Shown here: one piece after another, positions 56,754 to 64,000 of the stretch | Layout of the letters: each line of letters opens with the position of its first letter | Numbering within the stretch: the stretch's first letter is position 1 | DNA from: Cryphonectria parasitica EP155 | Lineage: Eukaryota > Ascomycota > Sordariomycetes > Diaporthales > Cryphonectriaceae | Direction: 5' to 3' | DNA: 64,000 nt | Assembly (NCBI RefSeq): GCF_011745365.1 | Contig: NW_024468910.1 | Location: 62,001 to 126,000 of the forward strand | Made by a program: the position numbers and the translations under genes | The notes under the pieces: model-generated | Told to the model about the DNA's origin: nothing | The model's database searches: none | Seen by the model: only the letters and a program-made list of their open reading frames with translations

Positions 56754-58870
56754 CTAATTTTCGACAGCGCCATACAAATATCAATATCCTCACACACATA
56801 CACTTCCCTCAATATTGAAGCTATTTAAATAGTATTTTGATAGATAGATAGTCCTCTAGATGACGAATCTATTGATATAATTATATTTGTAGTCAGACGC
56901 CTTATGACGCAATTGTAGTGATATCGGAAGCTAAGGTCTGTTCCTTCCTGTCTTGATAACTGTGATCTTTTTCCTTCAACACTCTTCTACCTCAAGCCAG
57001 CCACGATGCCTTCTCACGCCTGGAATGAGGAGAATATGGCTGATGCCCTCTTCGATATCATAGATAACCATTTATCTTTGCGGAAATCAGCCAAGAAACA
57101 CGGAATCCCCCCCCAAACGCTGTCAGATCGGCTGCGTGGAGGGTCTTCAGTCCAAGAGGTAAAACAACCTCAACAACGCCTTTCTACGACCAAGGAAGAG
57201 AATATATCGAGATGGATCATCAAGCAGGAAAGCCTAGGATATGCTCCATCAGCTTCTGCTGTTCGTGGCGTTGTAGCAGCCCTCCTCAAGCAGAAGGGAG
57301 ATCTGAAGGCTCTCGGCTGCAAATGGATAGAGGGCTTCAAGAAGAGAAATCCTCAAATTCGCCATAAAATAGGCACTCGCCAGGAAGCCACCAGATACGA
57401 TGCCTTCACCCCGAAAGCTGTCAACTAGTATTTCGACATTTGCGAGAAGGAATATGGGTGGATCGAGCCACAGCTTACAGTGAATGTGGATGAGGGTGGC
57501 ATTATGACTGGATATGGTGAATTTCTATGGAATCCTCATCTCAGAGCCTCTAAACTGATGCTTTTGCTAGGCCTGAACTCGCTGGTCCTTGGTTCTTCTG
57601 AAAAAAAGAAGGCATTCCTCAAAAGTAGCCAGGACAGAAGCTGGGTTACCCTCATTGAAAGCTGTACAGCTACAGGCCAGCTTCTGGACCCAGGAATCAT
57701 CTTCAAGGGCAAAGATCTTCAAAAACAGTGGTTTTCTGAAGATATGGAGCAGTCTGTGCCAACCTGGCGTATGATCACAAGTCAAAACGGCTGGACAAGC
57801 AATGAAATCGCGGTAGCGTGGCTTGAGGATGTTTTTCTTCCTCAGATGAACATCCTCCGTGAGAATGATATATCTCGGGCTATTCTCCTCATCCTAGATA
57901 GCCATAATAGCCATACTTCAGTAAGTTAAGCCTTGTGAAGCTCAAGGTAGTGAACCTCGAGGATAACGTGCTGATATAAAACAGCCAGAGTTTATGGCTT
58001 CTTGCTACTTGAATAACGTTTTCCTTTGCTTTCTCCCTGCACATACCTCCCACAGCCTCCAGCCACTAGATAACAGCATATTTGCTGTATTGAAAGCAGC
58101 CTATCGGAAAGAACTTCAAAAGTTGCAAGATCTTACAGACTCAGCCCCTGTTAACAAGATCAACTTTCTACAGTGTCTCATTACAGCCAGAGCAGCAATT
58201 ACTCCTAGAGTAGTAAAAGGAGGATGGAGACATAGTGGCAACTATCCAATTAATCGCCATAAAGCCTTATCTCATGAGGAAATCCAGGAGGACAAGCAGA
58301 AACGAGGAGCAGACGAGTTAGAGAAGGATGAGAAGTATGAGCCTATTTCCCATGGGTTTATCACTGCTATAGGCCGAGATCGAAGCTATAACGAACGCAG
58401 CAAGCTGAGGAGGGTTGCAAATCACCTTGAAGACCTTCAGGCTGAGGTTATCTTGCTCCGACAGCAAAATGCTTCCCTCAAGGCCCAGAACGAGGCCATC
58501 TCGAAGACCCGGAAGCGCAAGAAGATCCCCAATCCCAACAAGCGCTTTATGACTATCTCAGAGGCACTTGCAGCTGGAGAAGAGGCCAATCTAGCCCAGG
58601 AAGAGGAGGATTTGCCTGTTGAGGATGTTGTGGAGGTTCAAGACGAGGTTGACGAGGAGGACTCTGAGGACGATAATGCAGACATTCTACGTGAGGATTC
58701 ACCACCAATTCGCACATCTTCTGGACGGGCTAGCCGTATGCCAAATAGATATTTGGAATGAGGAAGTTTAGATCATTTCGATGATATATTTATTATTATT
58801 ATACAATTTGAATTGAATTACTTCTGTGTGTTTGAGTATATAGCTTTTGTGTGGGGCATTTCGCATTTTA

Positions 58871-58913
58871 GTGTCCGGCGGGTACGGGTGTCCGGCGAGG
58901 GGGGGTCAGACAG
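58871..58913 (-). repeat. Right 43-bp terminal inverted repeat
   Basis: Mirror of the left repeat, without mismatch over 43 bp. It is followed by TA at 58914-58915. Confidence 0.95.
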
Positions 58914-59394
58914 TAGGTGACCATGCCAACTTCTTCATAGATGTAAGAGATAGTGTTTTAAGGTTGGGTAGTAGACACAAGAGATCTGAAAGCTGATGGT
59001 GGTCTGTTGATGCTGATCTGTTGGCCTCTCTAGCAGCAAAGCTTCGATAGGCGTCATAGGCTGCATTGATTTCAGCGCTTGGAGCCGAAGGCCATTTCTC
59101 TTTTCCGTTCAATAGTAGTGGGTGTGTTTCGAAGGCATCTTTGGAACAGTCTGGCCATTCACCATGATAAATTGTTAGTCGTTCTGTAGAAGCACCCGTT
59201 CCCGGAATTCAGCGCAAGAACAAGATAAAAGCCTGTAAAGACTCAGAAGTATTCAATGTAGCAAGGTGATGGGTGATCATTGGGAATGAAATGCGACCCC
59301 ATTGACGGCACACTAGCTGGAATGACCATATGTCTTGAAGGGAGACCAGCTCCAAGGCAATAGACACCAGCACTTCTTCAGGAATATGTCGCAT

Positions 59395-60029
59395 GACGAG
59401 GAGCCCGGTTCAAGGTGAGTTGATCGGGCAAAGGAACAAGATGTAAAGTGAAATGCCTAACGGACCAAGGCTGTGATGAGAGGGAATTACACCAGACAAG
59501 GTTCTGCCAAAAAAAAAGAAAAAAAAGCCAAGCAGGTTAATGCTAGTATTTAAGAAGACCAGCAGAGCTTAAGGGCTTAAGAGGACAGGCTGCAATGTTG
59601 AGATCATATGCAGTCTGTTTTTAGTCATAATATACAGGAAGATCCCTGGTTGAGCCTTGGAGAATCAGCGAGTAAGGTTGTCCGCGCTAGCCCACCCTAT
59701 CAGAGTCGTTACCAACTGAGCGGGATGCTATCAAGGTTGAGAGCAACCCACCCCAAGTGACAACAGTCTTGTTCTATATTAAGCTCCTAGGCGCAAACAG
59801 CGACCTAACAATAACTCCAACATACCATCCCCCTGCTCCTTGTCTCATCAGCAGTGCCGCCTATTGCTACATTATGTCTGGATTATTCTCACATCGCAAT
59901 TAAGGATATATAAAATCCTTTGTCGAAGAAAGCTCTGGGCAGCAGCTTCCCCTGCACCACATTCATCAGTAATCAATCACCTTTGCATCTCTATTCATCT
60001 AAATCTGGCGTTGTCATCTCTAAAACAGA
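59395..60029. other. Intergenic region
   Basis: An A-rich tract at 59511-59526 and no supported gene. The left edge is the promoter side of the disrupted F-box gene, the right edge that of the MADS-like gene. Confidence 0.5.
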
Positions 60030-60458
60030 ATGAGTCGACTCTTCAGGCTGCGTCTCAACACTATGTTTACAAGAGCTCAAAAACTCTGTTTCAAGCACAA
60101 AGACGCCAGAGTCAGCATTTTCGTTGAGCTTCATGGACAGCTATATACCTTCCAGTCCGACATTGACTGGCCCATGCCACAGGGCAAAATCTTCGACAAC
60201 ATGAACTATACTCCCGCAAGTGGCCCTCTTTTAGGACAAGAAGCCGAAGCCTTGACATCATGCAATCTCGATTCATTCAGCTCACCGGCGGCCAGTCCTG
60301 GCGAGGACTTCGTACCTCCCAGCACTAGGGCAAATCCACCCCACGCATTTACCAACCCATTCATTTCACCAATGAGAAACAACGATGGCGAGACCAACAA
60401 TTTACCCCTTCCATCGCCATTTTTCCACCCCTATCAGATGATGGATTCAGAGGATTAG
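60030..60458 (+). CDS. MADS-box-like small protein
   Basis: A single-exon frame of 142 residues. Residues 4-50 (LRLNTMFTRAQKLCFKHKDA, RVSIFVELHGQLYTFQSD) follow the helix-strand-strand pattern of SRF/MADS DNA-binding domains, including the hydrophobic VSIFV strand, but the strongly basic recognition helix is weak. The remainder is Ser/Pro/Asn-rich (PSTRANPPHAFTNPFISP) and probably disordered. Fungal genomes contain many short MADS-like proteins of this type in accessory regions. A transcription-factor role is inferred from the fold only. The frame is intact and starts at the first ATG after a pyrimidine-rich leader. Confidence 0.5.
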   Translation: MSRLFRLRLNTMFTRAQKLCFKHKDARVSIFVELHGQLYTFQSDIDWPMPQGKIFDNMNYTPASGPLLGQEAEALTSCNLDSFSSPAASPGEDFVPPSTRANPPHAFTNPFISPMRNNDGETNNLPLPSPFFHPYQMMDSED

Positions 60459-61337
60459 CCAAATGATTGTGACAACTACACAGGATCGGTAGTATAGCTT
60501 CTGAGTGCCGATTCAGCCTATCAATTGTGTGCTATACCAACCCAAGTATTATCTAAGAATTATGTTTTCAGGGATGAATTTACACAGGCTGCCAATTCTG
60601 TACTATCAAAAACTACCTAGGCATCAGTTCAGTGTTTCGTAAAAGTGTTACAGTCTTTCTACAAGAAATCAAATCTGCAGCTGCCCGCCATTCATATCCT
60701 AAGGCTAGAGAATCAACATTGCAAAATCAAGAAGACTAGTACATATTATAATGCCAGTATGCTTATAGTTACCTAAACTGACGACTGCCCAGTAACTCAA
60801 CAACAGGCTCCTTGAATTCTCACCACCTCATCCTTGCATATATCATCTTTCCCCCAGGACCATCGTGTAGACGTACAAGCTTGGCAGACCTAACCCGGCC
60901 CTGCAGAAATTTATGCAAACATCCTATACTGGCCAATCAAATTTCCTAAAGCGACTGGATGTGTTTGCTAAAAAAAGAGGTGGATTTGGAACTGACCTCG
61001 GTACTAACCTAGGTGGTATGCGGGATGGATAGCCGCCATTCGTCATAAGTATAAGCCGCATTCCCGGAAGCCGGCCTCCCTGAATCCCTTGTGTCATCTC
61101 TCTTGGAGCCCAGCTGCTGGATATTGGAATATACGCCCCAGGGAATTTAATAGATATTTTAGCCAGAACCCCGGGTTTCTACAACAATCCAGGCTGCAGA
61201 GACTAGATGCCTTTGCATCTTCCTGGCATAATTGGCGGGTTCCTGGCTCCTGGCTCTCTTGCCATTGAGCCCTGATATAATGTCATACTAACGACGCCCG
61301 CGCCATACTCCCCGAGGGTCATTTCAAGACCGACGTA
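60459..61337. other. Intergenic region
   Basis: No conserved coding frame found. Composition is uneven, and words such as AACCTAGG/CCTAGGT near 61008 are short palindromes without clear meaning. Confidence 0.45.
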
Positions 61338-61757
61338 ATGCCAGTGGTGCACACAATGATTGATCAATATCTTGTCGGAATCATCCAGGTTCCACTCTCG
61401 TCAATTAGGACAGAGCGGGAGGTGGGACGAGATGAGGATCAAAAAATCATCAAAAGACTATCTACAGTCTTCCGCAGGACCCCGTGCAGACCGCAGAAAT
61501 GGGAAAATCATGTTAAAGGCCTTGTTGATGAGAAGACGCTGAGGAGTATCCAATCGACCCTGGGTCTGACCTACGACAAGCTTGGTGCTACGGTTCGTTC
61601 GGGAAAGTACCCGAAGGCTCATATTAGAGATCGGATTCTGTGTCTCGACGGAAAACAGAGAGTTGCGGCAGCCAGGAGAATATTTGGGAAGGATTCCTGG
61701 TGGACAGTAAAGCTTTACTTTGTTCCAGAAGGTACGTCTCCTCCGCGTTCGCCATGA
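61338..61757 (+). CDS. DUF3723-like protein, N-terminal part
   Basis: The frame gives 139 residues. It starts with a segment typical of DUF3723 proteins (VPLSSIRTEREVGRDEDQK, then KWENHVKGLVDEKTLRSI) and reaches the diagnostic motif RDRILCLDGKQRVAAARRIF followed by DSWWTVKLYFV, corresponding to the LHGxHRxxAA...WWxVxLY block of the family. DUF3723 genes are frequent accessory genes of Starship transposons. The family protein is several times longer. Here the frame ends soon after a GTACGT donor at about 61731, and the next 300 bases show only short, stop-interrupted frames, so the gene is either spliced to something I cannot see or truncated. Family call is from motif memory, not a search. 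Confidence 0.55.
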   Translation: MPVVHTMIDQYLVGIIQVPLSSIRTEREVGRDEDQKIIKRLSTVFRRTPCRPQKWENHVKGLVDEKTLRSIQSTLGLTYDKLGATVRSGKYPKAHIRDRILCLDGKQRVAAARRIFGKDSWWTVKLYFVPEGTSPPRSP

Positions 61758-62052
61758 TATTGCTCAAGATCATGGACAGGCCACCCTGGACAGCTCCAGC
61801 TGCCTCCGCTCGAATTATCCGTAAATGGGTCTTGTACCGATCCGAAGGATAGACAGGTGACATGGGAGCCGGAAAAAAGATTGAATTTCATTCTTGGGTG
61901 TAAGAGATGTGAGAAGAGCCCACAGAAATCTCAGCATACTTCGACAAATAATGCCCGAACCCGATAGCCAGAGAATTAGGTACAGCCACAGTAAGAGCAC
62001 AACGCAATCCTGAGCGAAGCAAAGACAGGTCCTGCTTGTTCCACTATAGCAC
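61758..62052. other. Possible decayed continuation of the DUF3723-like gene
   Basis: Plus-strand frames are interrupted by several stops. No motif recognised. Confidence 0.3.
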
Positions 62053-62556
62053 TTAAGCAGTCATCGTCGTCGTCAACAATGATGTGACGGTCTGAGTCAA
62101 TGTCAGTAAGCTCCACGTGGAGCCGCTGAGTTTGGTCGCAGAATTGACTCCGGGAAACCCTAAAATGCTATTGCTCGTCCGCTGATCAGAGGCTGTTACC
62201 GTTGCTTGACTGGCTTGGGATGTGGCGCTTGCAGTATCAACGTCTGTACGAGAAGCTGTAAATGGTACAGTGCTTGTGTTGATCACCAGGCTGCTTGACG
62301 TCGTAATGGGCATGGAAGCCCCAGAATCGGACGTCCCCTGTGCGGCCGGGCCAAGCGGCTGTACAGTCACCCCTTGCATTCCCGTTCCTCTGGATAACTG
62401 CGCAGGGCTTCCAGTTGAAATCACCGGGGCCAGACTCGCGGGGCCAGGTCCCGCCGTCTGATTCCATTTGGCAGACAAGCAGGTAATAGAACCATTCTGA
62501 TATGGAGCTAGGCCGGAGTCGTTCTGGCCCTGCGAGATAAGAGCTTGCACACACAT
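62053..62556 (-). CDS. Ser/Thr-rich, probably secreted or cell-surface protein, 5' end uncertain
   Basis: A frame of 167 residues starts MCVQALISQGQNDSGL and becomes Ser/Thr-rich with an ITCLSAKWNQTAGPG segment holding a likely N-glycosylation site and Cys. The C-terminus (STWSLLTLTQTVTSLLTTTMTA) is weakly hydrophobic. Upstream minus-strand sequence (62570-62700) contains more Cys-rich coding-like peptide (VYNIALLTSRTDYANVTS) in another frame, so a first exon with a signal peptide and an intron near 62580-62620 is likely but I could not place it. Fungal cell-wall or CFEM-like extracellular proteins have this composition; no specific family is claimed. Confidence 0.35.
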   Translation of the reverse strand: MCVQALISQGQNDSGLAPYQNGSITCLSAKWNQTAGPGPASLAPVISTGSPAQLSRGTGMQGVTVQPLGPAAQGTSDSGASMPITTSSSLVINTSTVPFTASRTDVDTASATSQASQATVTASDQRTSNSILGFPGVNSATKLSGSTWSLLTLTQTVTSLLTTTMTA

Positions 62557-62755
62557 CGACGTCCGACCGCCGCACTCCCTGATGTTACATTAGCATAGTC
62601 TGTGCGCGAAGTAAGAAGGGCAATGTTGTACACCTGGGCAGGCCACACTTGTCCACATACTTTCCTCGAGGTATTTATCTGAGATCCCGACCAATCCAAA
62701 GACCAGACACCTCTCCATAATCCAGGATCGAGGATTTCCAACCCACGCCCCAAAG

Positions 62756-63212
62756 ATGGACGACACATCTCAGATGAACGACTTTTTCTCGGGCGACTGG
62801 TCTAGCATCTGGGGATTAGATCAACTTCGAGACGGGAACAATCTCTCCTTCACGCCTACACCCCAGCCTCTGTCTGAGGAAGGGGGCGGCACCGGCCCAG
62901 CAGACATTAGTGAAACACACGCAGTTCACAACAACGCGACGAGCGATGTGAGAAGGTAGAGGTCATCTCCCGTCTGACCCCTTGAGAAGCCGACTGACGG
63001 TGTGCTTTAGCCTTTTCATTATGATATGTTCCCGCCTGGACAAGGTAGAGGCTATCAATGAACAGACGAGAGCGACTCTAGACGAAGTGAGTGGGGCTGC
63101 AACTCGCACTGAGGAGAAAATCGAGGCACTGAAACGGATGGTGGATAGCCTCAGAGACGGCATGAGCGCCTTTTCCAAGACCCTTTTTGATTATCTCCGG
63201 GGCGATTCATAG
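62756..63212 (+). CDS. Small protein with C-terminal coiled coil
   Basis: Exon 1 is 62756-62955 and exon 2 is 63011-63212. The 55-nt intron has donor GTAGAG, branch CGACTGACGG and acceptor CTTTAG, and the join keeps frame, giving 133 residues. The N-terminal half is acidic and aromatic (NDFFSGDWSSIWGLDQLRDG). The second half is a heptad-bearing helix (LDKVEAINEQTRATLDEVSG onward to KRMVDSLRDGMSAFSKTLFD) suited to oligomerisation. No membrane segment or known catalytic motif. It lies 130 bp upstream of another coiled-coil gene on the same strand. The two could work together, but there is no direct evidence. Confidence 0.55.
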
Positions 63213-63346
63213 CTCTACGTAGTTACGATACGCTTTCCCGAATTCCTGGTTTGGGGCAGCATCCATAGATCTGGTATCTTATAACAATTAAAACACTATT
63301 GACAACCATCTACAAGTCAACAGGAGGAGACAATGTTCAAAAAATC

Positions 63347-63955
63347 ATGAATACCACTCAATCCCACTGGAGTCAGAGCACCGTAAACAACAAGCCGCGA
63401 GTTCATTTGCGTCTGTGCAAACGTTTACAACAAATCCTCGCCTTAGCCTCAGCATACATGCAATCGATCTGCACTACACTTGCTACACATATGGCGGGGA
63501 CTCCACTGGAACTCCTGAGAGAAACGCAATCACGGCCACTGCCAGTACGAGTTGACAAGCCGCTGCCGATGACACCACTGCCGCCACCATCACCGCTACA
63601 CAGCCGGCGATATCTGGATCTACGGACCCCGCCACCATCTCGGCCTACCAAGCGGGCTCTCAGCTGGTCAGAGGAACAAATCAATACTCTCCAGGACGAG
63701 AACCGCAAGCTGCGACAGCAGATTATCGAGCAAAAGCGCCTCAACTTGGAAAGAGAACAAGCCATCGCCCGGTTGAGGCAGAAAACAACCACAGACAAAC
63801 AGAAGCTCAACGAACAAGAGGATTTGATCAAGCAGATTGCCAACACCGTCAACGTTGCGTTCCAGGATTGCCAGGATAAGCTCTCTCGCGGGGTCTACCC
63901 TTACGAGAGCAGAGGAACAATCGACGAGATAATCCAGGTCTACAACGCCATTTAG
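63347..63955 (+). CDS. Coiled-coil protein with Pro-rich middle
   Basis: The first ATG of the open frame is at 63347 (MNTTQSHWSQS). The frame continues 203 codons to a TAG at 63953-63955. A short helical N-terminal part (LCKRLQQILALASAYMQSIC) is followed by a Pro-rich linker (KPLPMTPLPPPSPLHSRR) and a long coiled coil (SEEQINTLQDENRKLRQQII through KQKLNEQEDLIKQIANTVNV). A basic leucine-zipper-like DNA-binding region is not evident. Function not recognised. The open frame without internal stop and strong codon regularity support it being real. Confidence 0.55.
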   Translation: MNTTQSHWSQSTVNNKPRVHLRLCKRLQQILALASAYMQSICTTLATHMAGTPLELLRETQSRPLPVRVDKPLPMTPLPPPSPLHSRRYLDLRTPPPSRPTKRALSWSEEQINTLQDENRKLRQQIIEQKRLNLEREQAIARLRQKTTTDKQKLNEQEDLIKQIANTVNVAFQDCQDKLSRGVYPYESRGTIDEIIQVYNAI

Positions 63956-64000
63956 CCCGGGGGACGCGGCCCCAGACCTGGAAAGGGGATGCCGTGAACC

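Larger units (their letters stand above)
56711..58913 (+). mobile_element. Near-intact Fot1/Pot2-like transposon
   Basis: A 2,203-bp element with perfect 43-bp terminal inverted repeats starting CTGTCTGACCCCCCC, each containing two GCCGGACAC words, flanked by TA duplications (56709-56710, 58914-58915). The transposase starts at 57006. An HTH domain (MADALFDIIDNHLSLRKSAK, then SDRLRG) is followed by a CENP-B-type domain (LGYAPSASAVRGVVAALLKQ) and the DDE catalytic core: NVDEGG (first Asp), LLILDSHNSHTS (second) and HSLQPLDNSIF (third). A 64-nt intron (57921-57984) splits the core in phase. A basic KTRKRKKIPNPNKRF patch and an acidic tail end at 58761. The only defect is TAG at 57426-57428 after TPKAVN, where Trp is usual, so about 563 residues are otherwise open. 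It sits inside the F-box gene. Confidence 0.9.
56173..59394 (-). pseudogene. F-box protein gene split by a transposon
   Basis: The gene starts at 59394 with an F-box (MRHIPEEVLVSIALELVSLQ, then FQLVCRQW), the Skp1-binding motif of SCF ubiquitin ligase adaptors. The same frame passes one TGA (59209-59211) after AFILFLR and continues as STERLTIYHGEWPDCSKDAF and SDLLCLLPNLKTLSLTSMKK to the transposon edge at 58914. On the far side (56710 down to 56173) it resumes as QAQFLALSKRIWISPVHNAH through leucine-rich segments to a stop after AVEHTIQT. Removing the 2,203-bp element and one TA restores the frame exactly (LAWSP joined to KAQAQF). Product would be about 340 residues. Two lesions, the TGA and the insertion, make it a pseudogene now. 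Confidence 0.85.

Noticed and set aside
1..64000. DUF3435 captain, CRISPR array, rRNA or biosynthetic gene cluster
   Set aside because: Looked for YR-recombinase motifs, regularly spaced short repeats, rRNA-like stretches and PKS/NRPS motifs. None were recognised.

Overview
The window is nuclear DNA of a filamentous ascomycete (Pezizomycotina). Four things point there. Introns are 46-110 nt, mostly with GTAAGT-type donors and CTAAC/CTGAC-type branch sites. Several genes carry broken Trp or Gln codons of the C-to-T/G-to-A kind expected from RIP (repeat-induced point mutation). Fot1/pogo-like, Tad-like LINE and Ty3/gypsy fragments are present. The protein families are fungus-specific (NACHT-WD40 NLR, CorA-like, DUF7924, DUF3723, FRE). 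Hypocreales is my best guess and is an inference. No rRNA, intact tRNA or CRISPR array was seen.

Layout. 1-4.1 kb is AT-rich: a TPR-like gene running off the left edge, a small two-exon gene and a RIP-degraded folylpolyglutamate synthase relic. 4.1-6.1 kb holds a two-exon coiled-coil gene whose unusually long 375-nt intron has a second, inverted copy just outside the gene. 6.1-14 kb is mostly repeats: a gypsy pol fragment, a 43-bp minisatellite, a low-complexity pseudogene and a truncated Fot1-like element. 14.3-19.3 kb is one very large gene (about 1,610 codons with one frameshift) ending in CorA-like membrane helices. 20-25 kb holds two decayed metabolic genes, an aldehyde dehydrogenase and a PTR2 peptide transporter. 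25.6-33 kb has two Cys-rich cluster proteins and a truncated SNF2-like ATPase, each among microsatellites.

The most interesting block is 35.7-42.1 kb. A CorA-like membrane protein is divergently paired with an apparently intact NOD-like receptor of architecture RelA/SpoT - NACHT - WD40. Six of its WD40 repeats are almost identical and vary mainly at surface positions, as in fungal allorecognition receptors. The pair suggests, without proof, a nucleotide-signal to membrane-effector immune module.

The right third (43-64 kb) is accessory in character: a LINE fragment, a complete Fot1-like element with TA target duplication, a four-helix membrane protein, a DUF7924 gene, a 5'-truncated ferric reductase with one nonsense codon, an F-box gene split by a second TA-inserted transposon with perfect 43-bp terminal repeats, two MADS-like fragments, a DUF3723-like gene and small coiled-coil proteins. 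NLR, FRE and DUF3723 are recurrent cargo of Starship giant transposons, but no DUF3435 captain recombinase is visible, so a decayed or partial Starship is a hypothesis only.
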